NCBI GenBank assembly: GCA_026671195.1 | Contig: JAPOHD010000031.1 | Span: 208,585-272,584, forward strand | Origin: Draconibacterium aestuarii | Lineage (GTDB): Bacteria > Bacteroidota > Bacteroidia > Bacteroidales > Prolixibacteraceae | Length of the DNA: 64,000 bases | Reading direction: 5' to 3' | In this document: piece after piece, positions 37,552 to 47,336 of the stretch | Layout of the letters: each line of letters opens with the position of its first letter | Numbering within the stretch: the stretch's first letter is position 1 | Notes under the pieces: generated by a model | Database searches by the model: none | What the model was told of the DNA's origin: nothing | What the model saw: only the letters and a program-made list of their open reading frames with translations | Translations under genes and position numbers: made by a program

Positions 37552-37585
37552 ATGGTCTGCCCGATTTTTTGGGTAGGCCATTTTT
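37552..37585 (+). terminator. Terminator of susCD
   Basis: ATGGTCTGCCC (37552-37562) pairs with GGGTAGGCCAT (37571-37581) through 11 pairs including two G-U. The loop is 8 nt and a T run follows. Confidence 0.7.
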
Positions 37586-37688
37586 CATAAAAATATGTAA
37601 GCCTTTTCAAACTCGAATCAATTAGAAATCAATTATAATCTGCAAATTAGAGTTGGGACACAATAACAAAACAGAATTTATTGTTTGA

Positions 37689-38288
37689 TTATTTTTTGCG
37701 TATTCTGCTTAAACTTTGGGGCGTTATATCAAGAAATGAAGCAATATCTGTAAGTTTTGTATATTTCATAACCTCTGGTCGTGTTTTACAAAATTCGTTA
37801 TATCGTTCTTCTGCGTTGTTAATTCGAAGGAAAACTGCCCTTTCATCTCCTTTTTTCGAGTATTCAGTAATGCGTTTCAAAAACGAACTCATTATTTCGG
37901 GATTCGCTTGTGAAAGCAATAATAAATCAGTGGAGTTTATTTCCAACCACTCACATTTTGTTACTGTTTCGAAGGTATAAATCGTTCTGCTTCCACCTAA
38001 TAAAGAATAAGCATCACATAAAAAATCATTCTTCACCCGAAAATCATAAATGTAAGATTTTGTATCATGATGAATAATTTTCAAAACTCCTTTAAGTATA
38101 AACCTGGCAGAAGTCTCATAGTTCCCCTGTTCCAATAAAATTGTATTTCTCGGCGCTGAATTTAAAGTCAGAGTATTTCGTGTTAATTCCCATAAACTAT
38201 CCGATATCCTGCTATTAACCTCTATTTTTTTTCTTAAGTAATTAAGATATTCTTCGTGCTTATTCGCGTCGCTTCTAGGTTCATCCAT
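37689..38288 (-). CDS. Crp/Fnr-family transcriptional regulator
   Basis: The 199-residue regulator has a cyclic-nucleotide-binding-like fold (about 25-130, RNTILLEQGNYETSARFILKG split across two strands). A short winged helix-turn-helix at the very C-terminus ends in LTDIASFLDITPQSLSRIRKK. The phosphate-binding cassette is not conserved (LCDAYSLLGGSRTIYTFE lacks the Arg-Ala-Ala pattern), so the effector is probably not cAMP. It is divergent from the T9SS-type gene at 38513. Such small Crp proteins are abundant in Bacteroidota and mostly uncharacterised. Confidence 0.88.
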   Translation of the reverse strand: MDEPRSDANKHEEYLNYLRKKIEVNSRISDSLWELTRNTLTLNSAPRNTILLEQGNYETSARFILKGVLKIIHHDTKSYIYDFRVKNDFLCDAYSLLGGSRTIYTFETVTKCEWLEINSTDLLLLSQANPEIMSSFLKRITEYSKKGDERAVFLRINNAEERYNEFCKTRPEVMKYTKLTDIASFLDITPQSLSRIRKK

Positions 38289-38429
38289 TTTTTAACCTGT
38301 GGTAAGTTTTTTTGATTTTCAAATATATAATTTTGTTTACAGCAGCAGAAGAATAATCTCAAGAAATTGAATTATAAATTTTCGAAATCAGGACGTTACA
38401 ACAAATTAACATTGTAGTTCTATTTGTAA

Positions 38430-38447
38430 AGCTGGACATCTCCAGCT
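38430..38447. promoter_or_regulatory. AGCTGG/CCAGCT hairpin in the 38.3-38.5 kb divergent region
   Basis: AGCTGG-ACATCT-CCAGCT is a perfect inverted repeat 66 bp before the start of the 38513 gene. It could be an operator between the divergent Crp and export genes or a leader hairpin. Confidence 0.35.
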
Positions 38448-38512
38448 ATTTTAATGATTAGATGTGTGGAGCATTTTTAAATCTGAAATAAACGATAACT
38501 AAAACCAATATT

Positions 38513-38971
38513 ATGAAATTTAAAATAGTATTTATATTATTTCTGTTTTCCACGTTTATTATTTACGGACAAGAAATAAAACTAAATTCTTCAGTGGTTG
38601 GATCAGCCGGCCATACAGTTGACCAAAACAATCTGAATATAGCAAAGTGGAGACTTGGAGAAGTCCATTTAATACTGCTTCAACAAAATCAGCTGGATAA
38701 AACGAATAATTACAATTTCACTATTGATACGTACCCAAATCCGTTTACAGAAAGTTTAAACCTTCATTTTCAAACTGAGAAACGTGATATATATTCAATT
38801 ACAGTCACCGATATTTCAGGAAGAAAGCAGTGGTTGAACAAAAAACAAGAGGTTTTGCCCAACCAGGTAGTTAAATTGAATTTATCATTCCTTTCTTCAG
38901 GTTTTTATCTGCTTACAATAATACCGGAAGACAAAAGTGTACAACATGTTACAAAAATACAAAAGCAGTAG
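38513..38971 (+). CDS. Small secreted protein with T9SS type A sorting domain
   Basis: This 152-residue protein has a signal peptide (1-19, ending IIYGQ), a short 45-residue middle part and a C-terminal T9SS sorting domain (about 72-152). The domain is recognised from YPNPFTESLNLHF, ITVTDISGRKQWL and LSSGFYLLTI. It would be exported through Sec and the type IX system to the surface. The mature part is tiny, suggesting an anchor or a stub partner for the large protein 63 bp downstream. Three exported genes follow in this direction (38513, 39035, 41455) and probably share a transcript. Confidence 0.8.
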   Translation: MKFKIVFILFLFSTFIIYGQEIKLNSSVVGSAGHTVDQNNLNIAKWRLGEVHLILLQQNQLDKTNNYNFTIDTYPNPFTESLNLHFQTEKRDIYSITVTDISGRKQWLNKKQEVLPNQVVKLNLSFLSSGFYLLTIIPEDKSVQHVTKIQKQ

Positions 38972-39034
38972 CTATAACTGAGTCACATTCATATTAAAAC
39001 ATAAAATCTAACAAATACTCTAAAACAAATTAAG

Positions 39035-41428
39035 ATGAAAAATATTTTTACATTTTTGGCGCTATTTCTCTTTTCCATAAGTGTTTTTGCTCAGTCTCCT
39101 GAAGGGATAATCTACCAGGCTGAGGCACGCGATATGTCCGGGAATATTATCCAAAATGAGACTTTGGATGTTACCATTAAAATTCTCGCAAATAATACCG
39201 CGGGAGCAATTGTTTGGGAAGGTATACATAATGTTACAACAAATAATTTTGGAATGTTTGTTCTGGTAATTGGAACCGGAACAAACACATATGGTTACAA
39301 CTTTGAAGAGATAAACTGGGGAGAACAGACACATTTTCTAAATGTTCAGGTAAAAAAATCAGGAAGCAGCGAATGGATCGATATGGGCACTACTCAATTT
39401 CTGTCGGTTCCATACGCTTTACATGCAAAAACAGCCGGCTCTTTAGTTTCTGAGTCTGGTTCTTTTTTAAAAAGTGCTAAAACAGGTGTCCCTTCTCAAA
39501 CCTGGTCCTTGTTTGGGAATGTCAAAACAGATGCTACAACTGATAAACTAGGCACCACCGACGCTGAAGACCTTGTTTTTGTGACTGATAATATTGAACG
39601 ATTAAGAATTACAAAAGAAGGCAAACTAGTAACTGCCGATGGCGTTGGATTAGAACTGGGAGGCAATCTAGCCGTACATGGCGACAGTACGTACATTGAC
39701 AAAGATTTATATGTGGGAAGAAATGTATATTTAAATGTAAACGATGAATTCGATCCCGAAGGAGAAACTGTGAACTACGGGGATTTTACTGTTGCAGAAG
39801 AAAGCTCTACCCTACTTACCGGAACGTTGGATGTGGACGGAAAAACAAACTTAAACTCCGAACTAAACGTAAATGGCAAAACCGATATGAACGCCGATCT
39901 AAATGTAAACAACGAAGGTTCAACACTCCTTTCGGGCATCTTAACGGTTTACGGCAATAGCCAATTGGGCTCAAATACAAATGTAGATGGAGATTTGAGT
40001 GTAAATACTGACAAATTTGTAGTTGACAACAGTACAGGAGATACTGAAATTGCAGGTGATTTGGATGTTGCCGGCGATGGTACTTTTGCCAATTTAGTAG
40101 TAAAAGGGAAAGGACAAGCCAGCGGACAACATGTTGCCATTTTTGAAAATACAGAAGGAGGAACGGGTGATGGCATAAAAATCAAATTGGGAAAAAACAG
40201 GGCGAATAATGGTCTTTCTGTCCCTGGATTTGATTTAAATGAACAACTCCCCGAGATAAAGGAACTCCTCGACTGCAAATTAGGTGTTGACGCAAAACTT
40301 GGCATCTTACAAGATCTTATTCTTGAAAGTGTTGAAATAGATGCAAAAACTATAGCTGGACTAGCCGTTGGCGTTGGGAATTTGGTAACCGGTTTTATAA
40401 ATACTCAACTTGGGTTACCATTAACAATAGTGCCAAGAATTACCGTTTTCCCTGGATTTAATTTACCTATGCCTTCAATTGCAGGAGTTGGTATTCCGGA
40501 TATAAATATCCCGGAACAAAAAATAGGTTCATATTCATTCCCGGCAATACCTCAAATGAATTTGGCAGCACTTGGTGTAGAAGCAATCAATATAAACTCA
40601 CTTGATTTTTGGGGCATACCAAATATTTGTTTAGATGATGCAGTTAGTAATCCACTTAACAACACAAATAAATTCATTCAATTTTCCGACGTGTCGGATA
40701 ACAGCATGGGATCAATAAAAGCAGAATCTGTTACAGATTGGGCAACAAATTATTTAAATCCCTTGTTTTTACTGAGTTTGCGCGGAACTTTAACCAGCAC
40801 TTTAGATAAAAAACATGCTCAGTATCATTTTAAAGGGAAGATAACGGAGGCTGTAAAATCGTATACAAAAATTGGAGTTGAATATAGTTCAGGGAATGGT
40901 GATTATGCTGAATGGTTGGAGCGTATGGATCCGAATGAAGCTATCAGCACCGGAGATGTTGTTGGAGTAATAGGAGGGAAAATCACAAAAGATCTAACTA
41001 ATGCGGAACAAGTTATGGCTATTTCTCATCGACCGATTGTACTTGGCAACACTCCGGAAAAAGACAAAGTAAATTTAGGAAACAATGTAGCTTTTATGGG
41101 CCAAATACCTGTAAAAATAATGGGAGCCGTTTCTACCGGTGATTATATTGTAGGGAGTAGTAATATTCCCGGATACGGTATTGCCATAAGTACTGATGAT
41201 ATGACAGTTGAAGACTTTAAATACGCAGTGGGAAGAGCCTGGGAAGATAATTCTGACAATGGACCTAAAATGGTTAATACGGTTATTGGAGTTCACAATG
41301 GCGACTATTTGAATATACTAAAACGATACGATCAAAAATTCAGGGAGTCAGAGTCTCGTTTAGAATCGATTGAAACAAAGATTGATAAGCTTACCGGCCT
41401 CATTAACTCAAAAGGTAAGATAAATTAA
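39035..41428 (+). CDS. Large exported fibre-like protein with C-terminal coiled coil
   Basis: The 797-residue protein has a signal peptide (1-19). Residues 20-135 form a domain common in Bacteroidota exported fibres (IIYQAEARDMSGNIIQNET, FLSVPYALHAKTAG). Residues 190-370 are short beta repeats of the tail-fibre type (LNVNGKTDMNADLNVN, GDLDVAGDGTFANLVV). Next comes a hydrophobic, proline-rich central part (400-560). After that is a domain with GDYAEWLERMDP, GDVVGVIGGKITKD and GDYIVGSSNIPGYG that resembles the intramolecular-chaperone/peptidase-G2 tips of phage fibres. The end is a short coiled coil (ESRLESIETKIDKLTGLI). It is probably a trimeric surface fibre; function unknown. Confidence 0.7.
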   Translation: MKNIFTFLALFLFSISVFAQSPEGIIYQAEARDMSGNIIQNETLDVTIKILANNTAGAIVWEGIHNVTTNNFGMFVLVIGTGTNTYGYNFEEINWGEQTHFLNVQVKKSGSSEWIDMGTTQFLSVPYALHAKTAGSLVSESGSFLKSAKTGVPSQTWSLFGNVKTDATTDKLGTTDAEDLVFVTDNIERLRITKEGKLVTADGVGLELGGNLAVHGDSTYIDKDLYVGRNVYLNVNDEFDPEGETVNYGDFTVAEESSTLLTGTLDVDGKTNLNSELNVNGKTDMNADLNVNNEGSTLLSGILTVYGNSQLGSNTNVDGDLSVNTDKFVVDNSTGDTEIAGDLDVAGDGTFANLVVKGKGQASGQHVAIFENTEGGTGDGIKIKLGKNRANNGLSVPGFDLNEQLPEIKELLDCKLGVDAKLGILQDLILESVEIDAKTIAGLAVGVGNLVTGFINTQLGLPLTIVPRITVFPGFNLPMPSIAGVGIPDINIPEQKIGSYSFPAIPQMNLAALGVEAININSLDFWGIPNICLDDAVSNPLNNTNKFIQFSDVSDNSMGSIKAESVTDWATNYLNPLFLLSLRGTLTSTLDKKHAQYHFKGKITEAVKSYTKIGVEYSSGNGDYAEWLERMDPNEAISTGDVVGVIGGKITKDLTNAEQVMAISHRPIVLGNTPEKDKVNLGNNVAFMGQIPVKIMGAVSTGDYIVGSSNIPGYGIAISTDDMTVEDFKYAVGRAWEDNSDNGPKMVNTVIGVHNGDYLNILKRYDQKFRESESRLESIETKIDKLTGLINSKGKIN

Positions 41429-41454
41429 AACGATCATTACGAATAATTTGTTTT

Positions 41455-42036
41455 ATGAAACCTATTATGCGAAAGATATTACCGTTATACTTTTGTTTGT
41501 TATCCGGAATCATTTACGGACAAAGTATCGATGATTCCAATATGAATCACAATAATCAGCAAGCACCAGACTCACTAATTTGGATAAGTCAATTAGGTGA
41601 GAAAGGATTGGAACTAACCGAAGACTCGTTAATAATTTCAGATGAATTTCAAAAGGTACTGCAAGATTCAAGTTACAGAACACTGTTATATCCTCCGGAA
41701 TATACATGGTCACAAGCTACTCAGTTCCTACAATCGAAACAGCTAAAAAAAGCGTTTTGGTACTTTATTAATTTGTATGCAAATAATAATATAAACAAGG
41801 AAATTGTAGTTAAATCTGTTCTGGCTTACGACAAGCTTTTTAAAATGGATGAAATAATGGTAAATACATTTTACACTTATAGTTTTATGGATCCTGAAGT
41901 AAGCATTATTAAAGATGGGAAACCGGAGATTATACGGCCTGATATTTTGGAAACAAAATTAAAAGATGTAAAAGAAATTGTTGGCTATATTTATGCGTAC
42001 AGAAATGAACACAAGAAAAACCTTCCCCAGAACTAA
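41455..42036 (+). CDS. Exported hypothetical protein of the fibre-protein operon
   Basis: The 193-residue protein has a signal peptide (1-22, ending IIYGQ). The mature part is mainly helical, with acidic and Asn-rich stretches (DDSNMNHNNQQAPD) and a C-terminal ETKLKDVKEIVGYIYAYRNE helix. No known domain was recognised. It starts 26 bp after the fibre-like protein and is followed by a terminator, so it is likely made together with it. It may be an accessory or assembly protein; this is inference from position. Confidence 0.7.
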   Translation: MKPIMRKILPLYFCLLSGIIYGQSIDDSNMNHNNQQAPDSLIWISQLGEKGLELTEDSLIISDEFQKVLQDSSYRTLLYPPEYTWSQATQFLQSKQLKKAFWYFINLYANNNINKEIVVKSVLAYDKLFKMDEIMVNTFYTYSFMDPEVSIIKDGKPEIIRPDILETKLKDVKEIVGYIYAYRNEHKKNLPQN

Positions 42037-42060
42037 CTAAGTCCCCGCTTCCAAACTAAA

Positions 42061-42092
42061 GAACCGCTTTCCAAAATTTCAGAAAGCGGTTC
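42061..42092. terminator. Bidirectional terminator between convergent genes
   Basis: GAACCGCTTTC (42061-42071) and GAAAGCGGTTC (42082-42092) form a perfect 11-bp stem with a 10-nt loop. T-rich sequence lies on both sides. It serves the exported-protein operon and the convergent gene ending at 42114. Confidence 0.75.
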
Positions 42093-42113
42093 CTTTTATT
42101 TATACATAATATA

Positions 42114-45100
42114 TTATTTCCTGTACAATGGATCGGCACCAATAGTACCGGTCAACTCTTTAATATATTGTTTTGATTCGGCATGTTTCAGCATTTCTTC
42201 TGCTTTTTCTAAGCGCCCGGGAATGTCCATTTTTTCAATCAACCCGGCATTTTCGCTATTCGCCATAAAATCTTCCAAATAACCAACCTGCGACACATAG
42301 AAAGCAATGTCGTTCTTTTGTTTCAGTTCCAAACGTGCTTTGTACCAGTCGCTTTTTAATACCTCCTCACGTTCAAATGTTTTTCGCAATTCCGGATCGC
42401 TGATGTCTTTTCCTTCATAATGACCGTAGGCCATTACATTCAACAATATTTTCAATGGAGGAATGGCAGCGTCTACACTTCCGTCTTCGAAATAAGGCAA
42501 TGCAGCTCGTTTCATTGCATCGGTAATGTTGTCGATTCCATCCGCATATTCGTCCATCCCCTGTAATTCAGGCTTTAACATACGCTCGTTAAATACGGCC
42601 AACGGTTCATCAAACAAACGGTTCATACATCGGAACGCAAAATTTTTGGTTATTCGGTATCCGAGGCGGCTTGCCAATACTTTTTTGCCTTTGTATTCAA
42701 AGTCTTCCAGTTTTTCCAAACAACCATTTTCTATCAGTTTTTTCGGATCTCGGTCTTCAGGAACCAAACGTGCCCAAATTTCAGGAATCAAAATACTGAT
42801 ATCATGATCGAAACGATTTTCAGAACCAATGTATCCTGCTGCCGAACTAAAGCCCTGGTATTCGGTTAGAATGTACGACAGTAACGCATTGTTTAAATCG
42901 GTAGTTGGCACTAACATATTAAAAGGTCCTTTTGTTAAAGCCCCTTCTAATCCGGCTCCGGTTGTCGATGGCGACTTGCCTGTAATACTTGCAATAAAGT
43001 CCATAAACAACTCTGGCAATTCCTGGTAATGAATTGGATTATATACACTCAAAGGGCGAATGCCTGATTTCGGTTCCGCGGGATTGTTTCTTCTTCCAGG
43101 CAATACAGCGTTTACAGGCCAAAATACCGGATCATTTTGTTTTATCTTCCGATACAAACGTACACCAACTTCACCTAAATAAGCATCTTGTGTTTCTTCC
43201 TTAAAAATATTTCGTTGAAGGTAGCGTGGATTTTTTGTTGGCTCTCCATCCACAATCCGCGTGTGAGAAGGTGTTACAAAATAGGTATCTTTTTCGTTCT
43301 TCGCCACATCCATAATAAAGTCCTTAACAGGCTGCGTATATCTTTCAAAACTAATTGCATCATCAATAAGTTCCTGTGCATTTTCTTTTGTTAAAGGTTC
43401 GTAGTTCGTCAGAAACGTGTTACTATCCACAATTTCCATTTCCGCTTCTTTATCGTAACCGCGAATTACTGCTTCATCAGGACGTTGAAATAAATAACTT
43501 TCGCAATTGGCAACTATTTTAACACTCTTGTTTGTGTATTCTTTGTTCAGGTTACTCAATCGGTTAACAGGCAACGTGATAGTTGCAGAAATATCATCTT
43601 CTGTCTGGATTTTCACACTGGGAACAAAGTCGGAGCGTAATTTGTGCAAATACCATCTTCCCTCCTGATTAAATCCGATACGAACATAACTTGCAGTAAT
43701 TGGATTATGTTTGTAACGCAACACATTTCCCGGACGTCCATTTACAATTTCAACGGTAAAAAGCTCCTTCCACGACAAACCCTTTTCTTCGTAACCGCGA
43801 TAATGGCGTTTTACAAAAAAGGCCAGGGTGCGAATATGGTCAGGAATTTCCCTTAAAAACTTATTGTATTCATCGCTGTACTGATCAGAAGGAGTTAGTA
43901 ATTTTACAGCCGATCCCAATGCGCGCTCTTTACTTAAAAATGAGCGCGAGGTTCCGGCATCATTTCTGATATTTTTCCAACGATGCGAATAATCCATATT
44001 AATAATCTCATCTACCTTAATTTTAGCTTCTTCAAGGTTTTCGATGTAGAAAGAACCAAACTTAATGGCGTTTTGCATGGATTTTGAAATCTCCGATTTT
44101 CCACCACCGGAAACCGTACTTGGCTTGTGACAGAAGATTCCTTCCGGAGCCGTATCTATAATTCGCCACATTTGCTGAGTTGGATGCTTTACCAGCTGAA
44201 ACTTATGCCCTGTTGGATGCACATAAGTTTTAAGTGGTGAAAGTTTCAAACAATATTCCTTGCCCTTGTATGTCCAGGAAACTGAACTTTGTTCAACACT
44301 TATGTCTGCGTTTTCCGGTATATAAATTACATTTGGAAACTTTTTATCAATGGCATAATTTCCTTCCTGTACATCAATTTTATTACCTAAAAGTTTTTTA
44401 ACATCTTCAAACGAATAGGCCATTTCAAACTTTTTGGTAAAGTTGGCACCAAAAACCTTATCGCTCATATTTCCACAAGGGAAAGCAATTGCACCACCTG
44501 CATGCTCCTCTTCAACCAAACCAAACAGGTTGGCAGAATAGCTAATTTGTGTTTTAATTTCTTTCTTCGAGTAGCCGTAATAATTGTCGGCTATTAAAGT
44601 TACCACAATCCCCCGTTCGTCGCGACAGGTTAACTTAAATGCAGTTCCGTCGTTGTATAGCTCATCCGCATTTTTCCAACACATGCCATCCCGTTTCTGA
44701 CGTTCCGAAGCGTCATCATAGTGTGGTAGTCCAATGTCTTTCTTTTTAAGTTGGGTTAAATGTGGTGCAAGAATTATACATCCCGTATGCCCAGTCCAGT
44801 GATCGATATCAAGCGCTGCATCGTTTACCGCCAGATTATGATCACCTGCATTACCAAAAATAGTCTCAACAAAATCGAGATTACTAACCAAACTACCTGG
44901 TGCAAAAAAACGCACCTCCATACTTTTTTCGTTTATAACTCCCTTTACCTCCGGACAAACAACAGGGCGTAACAGCAACGACACAAATACTTTAGCCTGA
45001 TCTTCCTGTTTCGATGTAAACGGCAGTACCTTTAATTCGTCAGGCGGATTTACAGCTGCATTTACCATGTGCGCAAAAGTAATTTTCGGCACTTCTTTTT

Positions 45101-45593
45101 TATCTAAAGGAACAGGTAATCCTCCGCGTACAATATGAAATGTACCTTTTGTAGTTCGCTTGTCGGCAGCCGGATTATTCAGAATTCCTTGTTTTAAACG
45201 ATAAGAGCTTACCAAATCACTTTTGAATTCGGTTCCGTTTGGCGGCAAACTCAGCTCGCGCGCCATTCCTTTTTGATTTAAAACCAGTGTTTCGTTTGGC
45301 AAACGGTAATCTTTCTCAAATTCTATCTCTTTCAAATAATCATCAATAAAATTCTGAATCCGCATATCGGCCGGAGAAAGATGTCCGCTTAACAAACGTG
45401 ATTTTTCACGAAAACTGTTGATTAATCCTTCTGTTAGCGACTGAAACTTTGCATTTGCATATCTTATTCCTGAGTCGGTATCATCAGTAAACAACGGCTG
45501 TCCGAGCGAAGCCAGTTGCAGGTTGATGTATTGAATCATGTCGCGTCTATCTCGTTTGCGTTGTTTGGTAGGTGTATTATTATTATTATTCAT
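42114..45593 (-). CDS. Probable pyrophosphate-dependent phosphoenolpyruvate carboxykinase
   Basis: From the internal start at 45593 the protein has 1159 residues; eight more codons are open upstream. No signal peptide or membrane segment is present. In full-frame numbering, a region around 346-375 (GYSKKEIKTQISYSANL, then EEEHAGG) matches the GKKC...RIAS and EH elements of PEP carboxykinases. A P-loop-like SGGGKSEISK follows at 503-512. The large size fits the PPi-type enzyme known from Propionibacterium and Entamoeba, which interconverts oxaloacetate plus PPi with PEP, CO2 and phosphate. I recognise this from motif layout and length only, so an unrelated large cytosolic enzyme is possible. 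The N-terminus has an Asn5 tract. Confidence 0.55.
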   Translation of the reverse strand: MNNNNNTPTKQRKRDRRDMIQYINLQLASLGQPLFTDDTDSGIRYANAKFQSLTEGLINSFREKSRLLSGHLSPADMRIQNFIDDYLKEIEFEKDYRLPNETLVLNQKGMARELSLPPNGTEFKSDLVSSYRLKQGILNNPAADKRTTKGTFHIVRGGLPVPLDKKEVPKITFAHMVNAAVNPPDELKVLPFTSKQEDQAKVFVSLLLRPVVCPEVKGVINEKSMEVRFFAPGSLVSNLDFVETIFGNAGDHNLAVNDAALDIDHWTGHTGCIILAPHLTQLKKKDIGLPHYDDASERQKRDGMCWKNADELYNDGTAFKLTCRDERGIVVTLIADNYYGYSKKEIKTQISYSANLFGLVEEEHAGGAIAFPCGNMSDKVFGANFTKKFEMAYSFEDVKKLLGNKIDVQEGNYAIDKKFPNVIYIPENADISVEQSSVSWTYKGKEYCLKLSPLKTYVHPTGHKFQLVKHPTQQMWRIIDTAPEGIFCHKPSTVSGGGKSEISKSMQNAIKFGSFYIENLEEAKIKVDEIINMDYSHRWKNIRNDAGTSRSFLSKERALGSAVKLLTPSDQYSDEYNKFLREIPDHIRTLAFFVKRHYRGYEEKGLSWKELFTVEIVNGRPGNVLRYKHNPITASYVRIGFNQEGRWYLHKLRSDFVPSVKIQTEDDISATITLPVNRLSNLNKEYTNKSVKIVANCESYLFQRPDEAVIRGYDKEAEMEIVDSNTFLTNYEPLTKENAQELIDDAISFERYTQPVKDFIMDVAKNEKDTYFVTPSHTRIVDGEPTKNPRYLQRNIFKEETQDAYLGEVGVRLYRKIKQNDPVFWPVNAVLPGRRNNPAEPKSGIRPLSVYNPIHYQELPELFMDFIASITGKSPSTTGAGLEGALTKGPFNMLVPTTDLNNALLSYILTEYQGFSSAAGYIGSENRFDHDISILIPEIWARLVPEDRDPKKLIENGCLEKLEDFEYKGKKVLASRLGYRITKNFAFRCMNRLFDEPLAVFNERMLKPELQGMDEYADGIDNITDAMKRAALPYFEDGSVDAAIPPLKILLNVMAYGHYEGKDISDPELRKTFEREEVLKSDWYKARLELKQKNDIAFYVSQVGYLEDFMANSENAGLIEKMDIPGRLEKAEEMLKHAESKQYIKELTGTIGADPLYRK

Positions 45594-45800
45594 AAAAGTA
45601 TATTTATACGATTTCAAACAAATTTACTGAATTGATATCTGAAAGGAAACAGTATTTTGAGTTTGCAATACAGATTTAACGATTATTGTTCTATATCTTT
45701 ACTTATACTTAACGAATCCACGTTACATATCCTTAATCATGTTTAGCAGAAAATAGTTTGTGCAAAGAATGATTTATAACACATTCCCATTTCTGTGTGT

Positions 45801-45816
45801 TATGATATCTATCATA
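45801..45816. promoter_or_regulatory. Palindrome TATGATA-TC-TATCATA upstream of fadL-like gene
   Basis: A 7-bp perfect inverted repeat with 2-nt spacer lies 74 bp before the start of the outer-membrane porin gene. It is operator-like and could bind a fatty-acid-responsive or Crp-type regulator; which one is unknown. Confidence 0.4.
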
Positions 45817-45889
45817 TACAAAATAATTGCAAGCATTTGTTTATGAAATACTTTTGAACCGAAAATAACATAACGTAATCGATACTACT

Positions 45890-47185
45890 ATGAAAAATCT
45901 AAAAATTAAAAAAGCACTTTTTTTAATAACTGCAGGCCTGTTTTTTTCGGTTCAATCAATGGCTACCGATGGCTATTTTAGCACAGGTTATGGAACAATA
46001 AATAAAGGTTTGGCAGGAGCTGGAATTGCTTTCTACCAAGGTTCATTAATTAATGGAAACCCCGCAGGAGCAGCTTTTCTAGGCGACAAATACCAGCTAG
46101 GAGTTGGATTATTTAATCCAAACCGGCAGTACACTATCACTGGAAATCCATCAGGAATGGAAGGCACATTTGGATTAACACCCGGCACAGTTGAAAGTGA
46201 CAGTAAGTATTTTGTTATTCCGTCGCTGGGAGCCAACTGGATGTTAAGCGAAAAATCGGCAATATCAGCCGCTTTATTTGGGAATGGTGGAATGAACACC
46301 AACTACCCTACTGCCACTTTTCATGATCCCGGTTCAACAACAACAGGTGTAAACCTGATTCAAATGTTTGGAAATATTTCATTTTCACAAAAACTTGGCG
46401 ACAAGCACAGTATTGGTATAACTGGTGTTCTGGCTTATCAGTCATTCGAAGCAGAAGGTTTGTCGCTTTTTGCAGGTTACTCTTTAAATCCTTCGTCAGT
46501 TTCAAACAACGGAACAGATGCTGCATTTGGCTATGGTTTTAAAATCGGATACCTGGGACAACTGACTGACAATTTTTCGATCGGAGTCATGTACCAGTCA
46601 AAAGTATTTATGAGTGAATTTGATGACTATTCGGGTCTTTTTGCTGAACAGGGAGGTTTTGATATTCCATCGAGCTGGACAGTAGGATTCTCATGGGAAT
46701 TAATAGAAGACCTTACATTAATTGGTGATGTAAAATCAATCATGTACAATGACATTAAATCCATTGGAAATCCATTTTCGAAACTCATGGATGGTCAGCC
46801 TCTTGGAGCCGATGATGGTCCCGGTTTTGGCTGGGAAGACATAATGGTTTATAAAGTGGGGATAAACTATGCCGGCGTTGACACCTGGGAATTCAGAGGT
46901 GGCGTTTCTATTGGAGATAATCCTGTTCAGGAATCGGAAGTATTGTTTAATATTTTGGCCCCCGGGGTTATTCAAAACCAGGTTTCATTAGGCTTATCAA
47001 AAGAAGTAGGTAAAAAAGGAAACCAGTTTCATGTTGCAATGAATTACGCTTTCAACAACAGCGTAAAAGGATATAATCCACTGGATTTTGATGCAGCGCA
47101 AGCCATGCAGGGAAATATGGTACCAAATCAAACCGTCGAAATTGAAATGAATCAATTTGAGCTGGAACTCGGATTTTCATTCTAA
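45890..47185 (+). CDS. OmpP1/FadL/TodX-family outer-membrane porin
   Basis: The 431-residue protein has a signal peptide (1-25, ending SMATDG). Its N-terminal hatch has INKGLAGAGIAFYQG, LINGNPAGAAFL. Alternating beta strands then form a 14-strand barrel ending in FELELGFSF with a terminal Phe for Bam insertion. FadL-type channels let long-chain fatty acids or other hydrophobic compounds cross the outer membrane without TonB energy. Length matches the family. No fad genes are adjacent. A terminator follows at 47231-47253. Confidence 0.9.
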   Translation: MKNLKIKKALFLITAGLFFSVQSMATDGYFSTGYGTINKGLAGAGIAFYQGSLINGNPAGAAFLGDKYQLGVGLFNPNRQYTITGNPSGMEGTFGLTPGTVESDSKYFVIPSLGANWMLSEKSAISAALFGNGGMNTNYPTATFHDPGSTTTGVNLIQMFGNISFSQKLGDKHSIGITGVLAYQSFEAEGLSLFAGYSLNPSSVSNNGTDAAFGYGFKIGYLGQLTDNFSIGVMYQSKVFMSEFDDYSGLFAEQGGFDIPSSWTVGFSWELIEDLTLIGDVKSIMYNDIKSIGNPFSKLMDGQPLGADDGPGFGWEDIMVYKVGINYAGVDTWEFRGGVSIGDNPVQESEVLFNILAPGVIQNQVSLGLSKEVGKKGNQFHVAMNYAFNNSVKGYNPLDFDAAQAMQGNMVPNQTVEIEMNQFELELGFSF

Positions 47186-47230
47186 AAAAGCAGATATACG
47201 CAATTAAGTTGAAGATAATCAAAGTAGAAG

Positions 47231-47260
47231 CCTGTTTGCTATTTGCAGACAGGTTTTTTT
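47231..47260 (+). terminator. Terminator of the fadL-like gene
   Basis: CCTGTTTGC (47231-47239) pairs with GCAGACAGG (47245-47253) with one G-U pair and a 5-nt loop, followed by seven T. Confidence 0.7.
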
Positions 47261-47336
47261 GTGTTCAAAATATTCGTGAACACTTCGGCGGGTAAACTGT
47301 ATTTATTATTTTAACCGCAAAATAAAAATAGTATAA

